DNA of 64,000 nt from an uncultured Lachnospiraceae bacterium. Its GTDB lineage: Bacteria > Bacillota > Clostridia > Lachnospirales > Lachnospiraceae. Positions 44,944-53,523 of the stretch are shown piece after piece (within the stretch, counting starts at the first letter, position 1; each line of letters opens with the position of its first letter). The notes under the pieces are model-generated. The model saw nothing but the letters and a program-made list of their open reading frames with translations. It was not told where the DNA came from and did not search any database. The DNA lies in the NCBI GenBank assembly GCA_947625135.1, contig CANQNE010000001.1, forward strand, positions 1-64,000, given 5' to 3'. Made by a program: the position numbers and the translations under genes.

Positions 44944-46419
44944 ATGAATATCAATATTCGGTTATATGCAACAGAATTTGAGCAGGACATCCGTCCGCTT
45001 GTGATGGCCTTTTATCCCGGCAGCGCCATACGGGTGCAGTCTCCGGAAAGCAGGACCCTTCCCTTTTCAAAGGAGGAGGAAGATCTTCGGCTGGATGTGG
45101 AACCGGACGCGGGAGAAGAAGGGGAACGGCTGCATATCGCGCTGCTGAGAGACGGACGGGAAGTGAAGTCTCTGGTTTTCCCGTTTTCGGAGGCCGGTGA
45201 CCGGACAGAGCGGAAAAATCTGTTAAAAAGACAACTGTACCGGCTCCTTGAGAAGGACACGGGCAAAACCCTCCCATGGGGAACCCTTACCGGTATTCGC
45301 CCGGTGAAGCTGCCCATGGGGATGTTAAAGGAAGGCGTGGACGAGGACGGGATCAGACGGGTGATGGAGGAAGAATACTTCACCAGCCCCGGAAAGATCG
45401 CCCTTGCCACAGAGATCGCAAAGCGGGAGCGAAAGCTCCTGCAGCGGCTGGATTATGAGAAAGGATACAGCCTGTATGTGGGGATTCCCTTTTGCCCCAG
45501 CACCTGCGCTTACTGTTCCTTCACCTCCTACCCGATCAAAAGCTGGGAAAAACAGGTGGATCGGTATTTGGACACGATGGAGCGGGAGCTGGATTTTATC
45601 AGCGGGCAATGTGACGGAAAGGTCATGGACACGCTGTATATCGGCGGGGGTACGCCCACAACCTTAACGCCCCGGCAGCTTGACCGGCTGTTTGGTATGC
45701 TGCAGGAGCGTTTTCCTGTGGAGGCAGCGCTGGAATGGACGGTGGAGGCGGGCCGGCCGGACAGCATTACGGCGGAAAAGCTGGCGGTGATGAAGACGTA
45801 CCCGGTGAACCGGATCTCCATCAATCCCCAGACTATGAAGCAGGAAACTTTAAAGCTCATCGGCAGGCGGCATACGGTGGAGCAGACGGTGGAGGCTTTC
45901 CGGCTGGCAAGAGAGATGGGCTTTGACAATATCAATATGGATCTGATTTTAGGGCTTCCCGGGGAGACGCAGGAGGATGTGGAAAATACCATGGCCCAGA
46001 TTGCCGGGCTTCGTCCAGACAGTCTGACGATCCATTCGCTGGCGATCAAACGGGCCGCAAGGCTGAACACGGAGAAGGAAGCATTTCAGGGAAAGCGGAT
46101 TGTCAATACAGAAGCGCTGTATGACCTGACCGCCCGGCTTGCCAGACAGATGGGGCTGCTGCCCTATTATCTGTACCGGCAGAAAAATATGGCGGGCAAT
46201 CTGGAAAATGTCGGTTACGGCACAGAAGGAAAATTTGGGCTGTACAACATTCTGATCATGGAGGAAGTGCAGAGTATTTACGGCGCAGGCGCCGGGGCAG
46301 CCTCCAAGATCCTGTTTTCGAACGGACGCCATGAGCGGGCGGACAACGTAAAGGATGTAGGCCAGTATATGGCCCGCATCGACGAAATGATAGAACGAAA
46401 AAAAGCGGTGCTGGCGTGA
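44944..46419 (+). CDS. hemZ: Coproporphyrinogen dehydrogenase HemZ
   Basis: A radical-SAM protein of the HemZ/HemN family, 491 residues. The N-terminal 160 residues are family-specific (PWGTLTGIRPVKLPM). The radical-SAM C-x3-C-x2-C is in IPFCPSTCAYCSF near 183, followed by YIGGGTPTTL and DLILGLPGETQED. HemZ removes two carboxyl groups from coproporphyrinogen III without oxygen; family members in organisms without a full heme pathway may do something else. It occurs between rel and hisS in many Clostridia, as here. Confidence 0.93.
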   Translation: MNINIRLYATEFEQDIRPLVMAFYPGSAIRVQSPESRTLPFSKEEEDLRLDVEPDAGEEGERLHIALLRDGREVKSLVFPFSEAGDRTERKNLLKRQLYRLLEKDTGKTLPWGTLTGIRPVKLPMGMLKEGVDEDGIRRVMEEEYFTSPGKIALATEIAKRERKLLQRLDYEKGYSLYVGIPFCPSTCAYCSFTSYPIKSWEKQVDRYLDTMERELDFISGQCDGKVMDTLYIGGGTPTTLTPRQLDRLFGMLQERFPVEAALEWTVEAGRPDSITAEKLAVMKTYPVNRISINPQTMKQETLKLIGRRHTVEQTVEAFRLAREMGFDNINMDLILGLPGETQEDVENTMAQIAGLRPDSLTIHSLAIKRAARLNTEKEAFQGKRIVNTEALYDLTARLARQMGLLPYYLYRQKNMAGNLENVGYGTEGKFGLYNILIMEEVQSIYGAGAGAASKILFSNGRHERADNVKDVGQYMARIDEMIERKKAVLA

Positions 46420-46442
46420 GAACATACAACGAGACGCTGATT

Positions 46443-46470
46443 TTTACGCCGGGACAGAGATTTTTATAGA
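46443..46470 (+). promoter_or_regulatory. Possible promoter of hisS-aspS
   Basis: TTTACG, 16 bases, TATAGA immediately before the hisS ribosome binding site AAAGGAGAG. It is weak, and the leader would be very short. Confidence 0.35.
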
Positions 46471-46485
46471 ATAAAGGAGAGAGTT

Positions 46486-47754
46486 ATGGCATTGAAAAAA
46501 AAGCCTGTAACAGGCATGAAGGATATTTTGCCCCGAGAGATGGAGATCCGGGACTATGTGATAGGACTGATCAAGGAAACCTACCGATCATTTGGATTTT
46601 CATCCGTGGAAACGCCCTGCGTGGAGCATATTGAAAATCTCTGCAGCAGGCAGGGGGGAGAAAATGAAAAACTCATCTTTAAGATCTTGAAGCGGGGAGA
46701 AAAGCTGAAGCTGGAAACGGCAGAGAGCGAGGCGGATCTGGTAGACAGCGGCCTGCGCTACGATCTGACCGTACCCCTGTCCAGATACTATGCAGGCAAC
46801 GCCAATGAGCTGCCCAGTCCCTTCAAGGCGCTGCAGATGGGAAATGTTTGGCGCGCGGACAGGCCTCAGAGGGGACGGTTCCGGCAGTTTATGCAGTGTG
46901 ACATTGACATTTTGGGAGAACCCTCTATTTTGGCGGAGATCGAACTGATCACTGCCACCACGACGCTTCTTGGAAAGCTGGATTTTCATCGCTTTTCCAT
47001 CCGCATCAATGACCGGCGGATATTGAAGGCCATGGCCGCCTACAGCGGTTTTGCGCCGGAGGAATACGACACCGTGTTCGTGATTCTGGACAAGATGGAC
47101 AAGATCGGTCTGGAGGTCGTAAAAGAAGAGCTTTTGGCGGCGGGCTTTCAGCCGGAGCATGTGCAGGTCTATCTGTCCCTTTTTGAACAGATCACAAGGG
47201 ACGTGTCCGGCATCCGTTTCTGTAAGGAAACATTAAAGGAGACGCTGGACCCAAAGGTGGCGGAGGATCTGGAGACCATTGTCACCAGCGTGGAAGCAGT
47301 CCGTTCCGCAGATTTTCAGATGGTATTTGATCCCACCCTTGTGCGGGGGATGTCCTATTATACCGGCCCGATATTTGAGATCTCCATGGATGAGTTCGGC
47401 GGCTCCGTGGGAGGCGGCGGACGTTATGACGAGATGATCGGGAAATTTACCGGGAACAATGTGAGCGCCTGCGGATTTTCCATCGGTTTTGAGCGGATCG
47501 TGATGCTGCTTCTGGAACGGGAATATCAGGTGCCCGGTCAGGAGCGCAAAAAGGCGTATCTGATTGAAAAGAATCTGTCTCCGGAGGAAATGCGGCAGGT
47601 GCTGCAAAGCGCCAGAGCAGACCGGGAAAAGGGGATGCAGGTGACGGTGGCAGTGATGAAGAAAAATAAAAAATTCCAGAAGGAACAGCTGGAAAAAGAA
47701 GGCTATCAGGAAATTGAAGAAAGGTATGGTAATTCGGCATGGCAGAAACAATGA
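46486..47754 (+). CDS. hisS: Histidyl-tRNA synthetase
   Basis: A class II synthetase of 422 residues. Motif 1 begins with GMKDILP near residue 10; motif 2 is in GNVWRADRPQRGRFRQFMQCDIDI near 118; the histidine-binding VRGMSYYTGPIFEI is near 285; motif 3 is GGRYDEMIG ... GFSIGFERI. The C-terminal anticodon-binding domain is short. The 3' end overlaps aspS by sixteen bases. Confidence 0.95.
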   Translation: MALKKKPVTGMKDILPREMEIRDYVIGLIKETYRSFGFSSVETPCVEHIENLCSRQGGENEKLIFKILKRGEKLKLETAESEADLVDSGLRYDLTVPLSRYYAGNANELPSPFKALQMGNVWRADRPQRGRFRQFMQCDIDILGEPSILAEIELITATTTLLGKLDFHRFSIRINDRRILKAMAAYSGFAPEEYDTVFVILDKMDKIGLEVVKEELLAAGFQPEHVQVYLSLFEQITRDVSGIRFCKETLKETLDPKVAEDLETIVTSVEAVRSADFQMVFDPTLVRGMSYYTGPIFEISMDEFGGSVGGGGRYDEMIGKFTGNNVSACGFSIGFERIVMLLLEREYQVPGQERKKAYLIEKNLSPEEMRQVLQSARADREKGMQVTVAVMKKNKKFQKEQLEKEGYQEIEERYGNSAWQKQ

Positions 47755-49532
47755 GAGGAATGCACAGAACCCATCGCTGTACGGAAGTGACGGAAGCCCA
47801 GATCGGCAGCACCGTTACGGTTATGGGCTGGGTGCAGAAAAGAAGAAATCTGGGAAGTCTGATCTTTGTGGATATCCGGGATCGCTCCGGCCTTTTGCAG
47901 ATCATTTTTGATTCCAATCTTGTGGGCGAGGAGGGATTCGCAAAGGCGGGCACCCTGAGAAGCGAGTTTGTGATCGGGGTGACAGGCGTGATCACAAAAA
48001 GAGAAGGGGCCGTCAATGAAAACTTAAAGACCGGCACCATCGAACTGCGGGCAAAGGAGCTGCGCATCTTATCGGAGGCGCTGACGCCGCCCTTTCCCAT
48101 TGAAGAAAATTCTCAGACAAAGGATGAACTGCGTCTGAAATACCGTTATCTGGATCTTCGGAGACCGGATCTGCAGCGCAACCTGATGCTGCGCAGCCGG
48201 GTGACTGCCAGAGTGCGCAGTTACCTGACGGAGCAGGGATTTTTGGAGATCGAGACACCGATCCTCAATAAGAGTACGCCGGAGGGGGCCAGAGATTATC
48301 TGGTGCCAAGCAGAGTGCATCCCGGGTCATTTTATGCCCTTCCCCAGTCCCCCCAGCTGTTTAAGCAGCTGCTGATGTGTTCCGGTTATGACCGGTATTT
48401 TCAGATCGCCAAATGCTTCCGGGACGAGGATCTGCGGGCGGACCGGCAGCCGGAATTTACCCAGATCGATATGGAACTCTCTTTTGTGGATGAGGATGAC
48501 GTGATCCGTGTGAACGAGGGCCTTCTGCAGGCGGCTTTTGCGGAGATCGGCGTTGAAGTGCAGCTGCCGATCCCGAGAATGACCTACAGGGAAGCCATGG
48601 AGCGGTTTGGCTCTGATAAGCCGGACAATCGGTTCGGCATGGAACTGAAAAATGTATCTGACGTGGTGAAGGACTGCGGCTTTGGAGTTTTTACAGGCGC
48701 CCTTGCAAACGGCGGCAGCGTTCGCGGAATCAATGCCAGCGGACAGGGCGCCATGCCCAGGAAGAAGATCGATGCCCTTGTGGACTTCGCAAAGGGGTAC
48801 GGGGCAAAAGGGCTTGCCTATATGAGCGTCAATGAGGACGGCACGGTGAAATCCTCTTTCGCCAAATTTATGACAGAGGAAGAACTGCAGGGATTGATGG
48901 AGCGGCTGGAAGCCCGGCCGGGAGATCTGCTCCTCTTTGCCGCCGATAAAGATAAAGTGGTATTTGACGTGCTGGGAAGTCTCCGGCTCCATTTGGCGGA
49001 GAGTATGGGACTGCTGGACAAAAATACGTACAGCTTTTTGTGGATCACGGAATTTCCTCTTCTGGAGTGGTCCGAGGAGGAGAACCGGTTTGTGGCCATG
49101 CACCATCCGTTTACCATGCCCATGGAGGAGGATCTGGACAAGCTGGACACAGATCCCGGGTCTGTGCGGGCAAGAGCCTACGATATCGTGCTGAACGGCA
49201 CCGAGCTTGGGGGCGGCAGCGTTCGTATTTATCAGGATGATATACAGGAAAAGATGTTTCAGGTGCTTGGATTTACGAAAGAGGCTGCCTATGAGCAGTT
49301 CGGATTCCTTCTGGATGCGTTTAAGTACGGCGTTCCTCCTCATGCGGGGCTGGCTTACGGTCTGGACCGGATGATCATGCTCATGGCGAAGGAGGACAGC
49401 ATCCGTGAAGTGATCGCGTTCCCCAAGGTAAAGGACGCCTCCTGCCTGATGACGGAAGCGCCGGGCACGGTGGACGAGAAGCAGCTTGAGGAGCTGCAGT
49501 TGGCGGTAGTAAAAAAGAAGACGGAAGAATAA
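47739..49532 (+). CDS. aspS: Aspartyl-tRNA synthetase
   Basis: A class II synthetase of 597 residues. The OB-fold anticodon domain (GWVQKRRNLGSLIFVDIRD) is followed by the catalytic core with LRRPDLQRNL, FRDEDLRADRQPEFTQIDMELSF, a bacterial insertion domain, and motif 3 GLAYGLDRMIMLMA. It starts inside the hisS end, so translation of the two is coupled. A strong terminator follows. Confidence 0.96.
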   Translation: MAETMRGMHRTHRCTEVTEAQIGSTVTVMGWVQKRRNLGSLIFVDIRDRSGLLQIIFDSNLVGEEGFAKAGTLRSEFVIGVTGVITKREGAVNENLKTGTIELRAKELRILSEALTPPFPIEENSQTKDELRLKYRYLDLRRPDLQRNLMLRSRVTARVRSYLTEQGFLEIETPILNKSTPEGARDYLVPSRVHPGSFYALPQSPQLFKQLLMCSGYDRYFQIAKCFRDEDLRADRQPEFTQIDMELSFVDEDDVIRVNEGLLQAAFAEIGVEVQLPIPRMTYREAMERFGSDKPDNRFGMELKNVSDVVKDCGFGVFTGALANGGSVRGINASGQGAMPRKKIDALVDFAKGYGAKGLAYMSVNEDGTVKSSFAKFMTEEELQGLMERLEARPGDLLLFAADKDKVVFDVLGSLRLHLAESMGLLDKNTYSFLWITEFPLLEWSEEENRFVAMHHPFTMPMEEDLDKLDTDPGSVRARAYDIVLNGTELGGGSVRIYQDDIQEKMFQVLGFTKEAAYEQFGFLLDAFKYGVPPHAGLAYGLDRMIMLMAKEDSIREVIAFPKVKDASCLMTEAPGTVDEKQLEELQLAVVKKKTEE

Positions 49533-49544
49533 AGAAAAGCAGAC

Positions 49545-49578
49545 GGAGGCTGTGGTAGTTCCAACGGCCTCCTTTTTT
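49545..49578 (+). terminator. Terminator after aspS
   Basis: GGAGGC pairs with GCCTCC, followed by TTTTTT. Confidence 0.88.
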
Positions 49579-49649
49579 CTTCTGCTATAGGGAACCCCAC
49601 AACGATTTTTGAGATTTTCTGAAAAATTTTCTTTTATTTTTGCAAAAAT

Positions 49650-49680
49650 TGTAACCTGAGTGAGAATCATCCCTCTTATA
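49650..49680 (+). promoter_or_regulatory. Possible ECF-type promoter of the sigma operon
   Basis: TGTAACC, 16 bases, CTCTTATA. The AAC core in the -35 resembles ECF promoters, and sigma factors of this kind often drive their own operon. There is no good sigma-A promoter in the gap. Confidence 0.35.
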
Positions 49681-49718
49681 GGATGAATTCGTCTTGTGGG
49701 AACAGGGGAGGTGAGACG

Positions 49719-50300
49719 ATGGAAGACCAAAGAACCATACTGCATTCGGAGGATGAGCAGATCGTGCAGATGTATTTTGCGCGTAAAGAGCAGGCGATCG
49801 TCCAGACAGAGCAAAAATACGGCGCAAAGCTGCAGAACTTTGCAGCCGGTATACTGAAAAACAGAGAAGACGCGGAGGAATGTGTCAACGACACTTACCT
49901 GAAAGCCTGGAATTCCATACCTCCCAACCATCCCCGGTACTTATTTGCCTATCTGGCAAAAATATGTCGAAACCTCGCCTTCGGGAAGCTGGACTACAAA
50001 AATGCGGACAAACGAAATGCCCGGATCGTAGAGTTGACTGCGGAAATGGAGCTGTGCATCCCCGGTTCTTTTCAGGATCAGGTGATGGACGAAAAAGAGC
50101 TTGGCAGGATTTTCAGCGAATTTTTAAAAAGACTGCCAAAACAAAAGCGGCTGCTCTTTGTGAGAAGGTATTGGTATATGGATTCCATCGCGAAGATCGC
50201 CGAGTGTTTTCACCTGAGCGAGAGCAATGTGAAAACGACCCTGTTCCGGACAAGAAAGGAATTCAAAAAATATTTGGAAAAGGAGGGCGTGTGGCTATGA
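49719..50300 (+). CDS. ECF-type RNA polymerase sigma factor
   Basis: A 193-residue sigma-70-family factor with only regions 2 and 4. Region 2 has EDAEECVNDTYLKAWNSIPP near residue 52, and region 4 has the helix-turn-helix IAKIAECFHLSESNVKTTLFRTRKEF near 160. The start at 49719 has GGGGAGG upstream. The stop overlaps the start of the next gene, which encodes its likely membrane partner, the normal arrangement for an ECF factor and anti-sigma factor. Confidence 0.9.
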   Translation: MEDQRTILHSEDEQIVQMYFARKEQAIVQTEQKYGAKLQNFAAGILKNREDAEECVNDTYLKAWNSIPPNHPRYLFAYLAKICRNLAFGKLDYKNADKRNARIVELTAEMELCIPGSFQDQVMDEKELGRIFSEFLKRLPKQKRLLFVRRYWYMDSIAKIAECFHLSESNVKTTLFRTRKEFKKYLEKEGVWL

Positions 50301-51373
50301 AAGGCGAAGATCTGTTAAAGGGCATGAGCGATATTGACGAAGCGATCATACAGGAAGCCGAAGAAGCCCGGGCCGGCAGTGTGAGGAAATATGCGTTTTC
50401 ATTGCCAAAGCGCGTGGCGGCCTGTGCGGCTATCGTATTCTCTGCCGCAGCCATTGCGGCCACGGCGTTTTATATGGGACGCAGCGCAAGTCCGATAGGA
50501 CCGGTTGCGTCCAATACAACGCTGCGCCCTTCTTTTGCACCAACAGCGGAAAGTGAAACGCCGGATCATAATGCCGGGAATCAGGATAAAAAAGATAAAT
50601 CGGAAAAGGAAGATCCAATCAATGCGGTGACGGACATTCCGTCCCAAAGCGAAGAGGAGGTATTTCTGGCGGATCAGTCTGAAGGTCATGTTTCTTCAAA
50701 TAAGCCGGACACAAATATCAGCAAAAAGCCCGATCTGGGAGAAGCCCCATCTCACCAGGGCGGGCAGACCCCGGCGGCGATCCATACGCCGGAGCCGCTG
50801 AACCCGCCGGCAGTCGATACGCCGGAGCCGTGGGACCCGCCGGCAGTTGATACGCCGGAGCCATGGGACCCGCCGGCAGTTGATACGCCGGAGCCATGGG
50901 ACCCGCCGGCAGTCGATACGGAGGAGCCCTGGGACCCGCCGGCAGTCAATACGGCGGAGCCGTGGGACCCGCCGGCAGTCGATACGGCGGAGCCGTGGGA
51001 CCCGCCGGAATCGTTACCGCCTACCCAGGAGGTTCCCACAGAAATTCCGCCTGTGGCCACGGTGTCTCCGGAAATCTCGCCGAGGCCCAGCGAGACGCCG
51101 AACCCGTCGGCAATGCCCAGCGAGACGCCGAACCCGTCGGCAATGCCAAGTGAAGCGCCAAACCCGCCGGCAATGCCAAGTGAAGAGCCGAACCCGACGG
51201 CGATGCCAAGCGAGACACAAAACCCGCCGGCAATGCCAAGTGAAGAGCCGAATCCGACGGTAATGCCAAGCGAGACGCCAAATCCGACGGCAATGCCGGG
51301 GGACAGTTTATCAGTATTATCGTTCCGGAATCAGCGGCGTCGGTCTGTATCGATATTCAGGATAGAAAAATAG
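50297..51373 (+). CDS. Putative anti-sigma membrane protein with proline-rich extracellular repeats
   Basis: A 358-residue protein. The first 35 residues ([23 protein letters not shown]) match the cytoplasmic part of anti-sigma partners in Lachnospiraceae. A basic KRV precedes one membrane helix (about 37-56). Outside the membrane the protein is nearly all repeats: seven 11-residue units of the type [11 protein letters not shown] and seven 10-residue units of the type [10 protein letters not shown], with no folded sensor domain visible. The end ([15 protein letters not shown]) is basic and unlike the repeats, perhaps a frame change. ATG 50297 has AGGAGGG upstream. Confidence 0.75.
   Translation: MKGEDLLKGMSDIDEAIIQEAEEARAGSVRKYAFSLPKRVAACAAIVFSAAAIAATAFYMGRSASPIGPVASNTTLRPSFAPTAESETPDHNAGNQDKKDKSEKEDPINAVTDIPSQSEEEVFLADQSEGHVSSNKPDTNISKKPDLGEAPSHQGGQTPAAIHTPEPLNPPAVDTPEPWDPPAVDTPEPWDPPAVDTPEPWDPPAVDTEEPWDPPAVNTAEPWDPPAVDTAEPWDPPESLPPTQEVPTEIPPVATVSPEISPRPSETPNPSAMPSETPNPSAMPSEAPNPPAMPSEEPNPTAMPSETQNPPAMPSEEPNPTVMPSETPNPTAMPGDSLSVLSFRNQRRRSVSIFRIEK
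50792..51022 (+). repeat. Seven 33-bp repeats ([11 protein letters not shown])
   Basis: Seven tandem 33-bp units encode the first repeat block of the anti-sigma-like protein; units are nearly identical in the middle and decay at the edges. Confidence 0.9.
51086..51295 (+). repeat. Seven 30-bp repeats ([10 protein letters not shown])
   Basis: Seven tandem 30-bp units encode the second repeat block, more variable than the first. Confidence 0.88.
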
Positions 51374-51374
51374 A

Positions 51375-51403
51375 TTGCAATTTTATCTTCGGGCAACTAT
51401 AAT
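51375..51403 (+). promoter_or_regulatory. Promoter of glyA
   Basis: TTGCAA, 17 bases, TATAAT, with a 70-base leader before glyA. The -35 starts one base after the preceding stop codon. Confidence 0.82.
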
Positions 51404-51417
51404 GAATCTATAGAAAA

Positions 51418-51460
51418 AGTCCCTGAAGCAGGCTTTACGGCCGCAGGGGAGGAAAGGACT
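51418..51460 (+). promoter_or_regulatory. Folded leader of glyA
   Basis: AGTCC can pair with GGACT, or CCCTG with CAGGG, in mutually exclusive folds; GGGGAGG lies in this element and is more than 20 bases from the ATG. No known glycine, ZTP or tetrahydrofolate riboswitch motif is recognised. Confidence 0.3.
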
Positions 51461-51473
51461 GGATTGAAGAACT

Positions 51474-52712
51474 ATGTATGGATTTGACGAGATCAAAAAA
51501 GTTGACCCGGAGATTGCAGACGCCATTACTGCGGAAATGGAACGTCAGAATTCTCATATTGAACTGATCGCTTCAGAAAACTGGGTGAGTAAGGCAGTGA
51601 TGGCCGCCATGGGCAGCCCACTCACGAATAAATATGCGGAAGGATATCCGGCAAAGCGGTATTACGGCGGCTGCGGCTGTGTGGACGTGGTGGAGAACCT
51701 TGCCATTGAACGTGCGAAAAAGCTCTTTGGATGCGATTATGCCAATGTGCAGCCCCATTCCGGCGCACAGGCCAATATGGCCGTATATTTTGCGGTGGTG
51801 CAGCCCGGTGATACGGTTATGGGCATGAATCTGGATCATGGCGGCCACCTGACCCACGGAAGTCCCGTAAATATGTCCGGCAAGTATTACCATATCGTTC
51901 CTTACGGGGTGAACGACGACGGATATATCGATTATGACAGGCTGCGCAGTATCGCGCTGGAGTGCAGGCCGAAGATGATCATTGCAGGCGCCAGCGCTTA
52001 TGCCCGCACCATTGATTTCCCGAAATTCCGGGAAGTGGCCGACGAGGTAGGCGCATGCCTGATGGTGGATATGGCGCACATTGCGGGACTGGTGGCGGCA
52101 GGCTGCCATCCCAGCCCGTTCCCCTATGCGGACGTGGTGACGACCACCACCCATAAAACGCTGCGGGGTCCCAGAGGGGGCATGATTTTAGCAAATCAGG
52201 CGGCAGCGGATAAATATAACTTTAATAAAGCGATTTTCCCCGGTATTCAGGGAGGCCCGCTGGAGCATGTGATTGCCGCCAAGGCAGTCTGCTTCAAGGA
52301 AGCGCTGGAGGATGACTTCAAGGAATATCAGAAGCAGATCCTGGCAAACGCACAGGCACTTTGCAGAGGCCTGCAGGAAAGAGGCGTCAAAATTGTCAGC
52401 AATGGTACGGACAACCATCTCATGCTGGTCGATCTGAGAAATATGGGCGTTACCGGCAAGGACGCGGAGAAGCTGCTGGATGCCGCTCATATTACCTGTA
52501 ATAAGAACACCATTCCCAACGACCCGCAGTCTCCTTTTGTTACCAGCGGCATCCGGCTGGGCACGCCGGCAGTAACCTCCAGAGGCATGAAGGAGGAGGA
52601 TATGGACGTGATCGCAGAGGCGATTTTCCTGATGCTGCAGGATGCGGAGGCAAATCAGCAGAAGGCTATGGCCCTTGTAAAGTCTTTGACTGACAAATAT
52701 CCGCTGATCTGA
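51474..52712 (+). CDS. glyA: Serine hydroxymethyltransferase
   Basis: A PLP enzyme that converts serine and tetrahydrofolate to glycine and methylene-tetrahydrofolate. The 412-residue protein has the N-terminal [10 protein letters not shown] and [14 protein letters not shown] motifs, and the PLP-lysine in [16 protein letters not shown] near residue 227. It is complete. The ATG lacks a close GGAGG; only GAAG precedes it. The LUD gene follows after eleven bases. Confidence 0.97.
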   Translation: MYGFDEIKKVDPEIADAITAEMERQNSHIELIASENWVSKAVMAAMGSPLTNKYAEGYPAKRYYGGCGCVDVVENLAIERAKKLFGCDYANVQPHSGAQANMAVYFAVVQPGDTVMGMNLDHGGHLTHGSPVNMSGKYYHIVPYGVNDDGYIDYDRLRSIALECRPKMIIAGASAYARTIDFPKFREVADEVGACLMVDMAHIAGLVAAGCHPSPFPYADVVTTTTHKTLRGPRGGMILANQAAADKYNFNKAIFPGIQGGPLEHVIAAKAVCFKEALEDDFKEYQKQILANAQALCRGLQERGVKIVSNGTDNHLMLVDLRNMGVTGKDAEKLLDAAHITCNKNTIPNDPQSPFVTSGIRLGTPAVTSRGMKEEDMDVIAEAIFLMLQDAEANQQKAMALVKSLTDKYPLI

Positions 52713-52723
52713 GGAGGGATGAT

Positions 52724-53359
52724 ATGACACCGTTACAGGAATCTTATGCCAACACGGCAGAGCATGTGATCAAAAACCTGAAAAAGCGCGGCATGGAGGG
52801 GTATTACTGCGCCACCTGCAGTGAGGCGGTAGAAAAGGCGCTCAGCCTGATGAAGGAGCCCTCCCTTGTTTCATGGGGCGGCTCTATGACCCTCTCAGAG
52901 ACAGGAATGATGGAGGCGCTGAAAAACTCCGGCCATCGTCTGATCGATCGCATGGCGGCCAAAACCCCCGAAGAGCGCCGGGAGATTTATGCGCAGACGG
53001 TGATGTGCGATTATTATTTTATGAGTACCAATGCCATCACTTATGACGGCGAGCTGGTGAATATTGACGGAAACGGCAACCGGGTGGCCTGTCTTCTTCA
53101 CGGCCCGAAGAATGTGATCATCCTTGCGGGAATGAATAAGCTGGCGTCCAATGTGGAGGCTGCCGTTGCCCGGGTGCATGAATGTGCTGCGCCGCCAAAC
53201 GGCGTGCGCCTGCACACAGACACGCCCTGTGCCAAAACGGGAATCTGCAGTATGTGCCTGTCACCGGATTGCATGTGCTGTGACACGGTCGTGGTGCGGA
53301 TGTGCCGGACGCCGGGCAGGATCAAAGTGATCCTTATCGGAGAAAGCCTGGGCTATTGA
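52724..53359 (+). CDS. LUD-domain (lactate utilisation protein-like) protein
   Basis: A 211-residue LUD/YkgG-type protein, related to LutC. It has VSWGGSMTLSETGMMEAL near 48, YFMSTNAITYDGELVNIDGNGNRV near 97, and NVEAAVARV near 145. The C-terminal part has a run of cysteines (C-x6-C-x2-C-x4-C-x1-CC pattern in CAKTGICSMCLSPDCMCCD) that may bind an iron-sulfur cluster, which plain LutC proteins lack. GAGGAGGG precedes the ATG. It is probably co-transcribed with glyA; the lutA and lutB partners are not here, so lactate oxidation is not implied. Confidence 0.85.
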   Translation: MTPLQESYANTAEHVIKNLKKRGMEGYYCATCSEAVEKALSLMKEPSLVSWGGSMTLSETGMMEALKNSGHRLIDRMAAKTPEERREIYAQTVMCDYYFMSTNAITYDGELVNIDGNGNRVACLLHGPKNVIILAGMNKLASNVEAAVARVHECAAPPNGVRLHTDTPCAKTGICSMCLSPDCMCCDTVVVRMCRTPGRIKVILIGESLGY

Positions 53360-53435
53360 TGTTTATTGCATAGAAGGGAAGCCGGCTGTCAAATGCGCCG
53401 GAAAGTTGTCTGAAACAGAATTGAGGATATACGAA

Positions 53436-53483
53436 GGCTCCCGGAATGAAAGACGCTGATCAGCGTTTTTCATTCCGGGAGCC
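53436..53483. terminator. Very long perfect hairpin between convergent genes
   Basis: A 23-bp stem with one G-T pair (GGCTCCCGGAATGAAA... with its exact complement) and a two-base turn at the centre. It lies between the LUD gene and the convergent DUF2130 gene. There is no T-run on either side, but the inner T-stretch could serve. Confidence 0.65.
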
Positions 53484-53523
53484 TGAAAATTGTCCGCAGA
53501 TAATCTGAAGAGCAGCGGCTCAT

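Noticed and set aside
46420..46485. T-box leader upstream of hisS
   Set aside because: The gap is only 66 bases and has no T-box sequence or specifier stem.
48327..49931. Long minus-strand frame opposite aspS and the sigma gene (534 codons)
   Set aside because: It crosses a terminator and two clear plus-strand genes and shows no protein family.
50752..51060. Gly/Ser repeat protein on the minus strand
   Set aside because: It is the reverse of the [11 protein letters not shown] repeats; no binding site or promoter.
51404..51473. Glycine, ZTP or folate riboswitch upstream of glyA
   Set aside because: The leader of 70 bases lacks the conserved cores of these aptamers; only simple alternative hairpins are visible.
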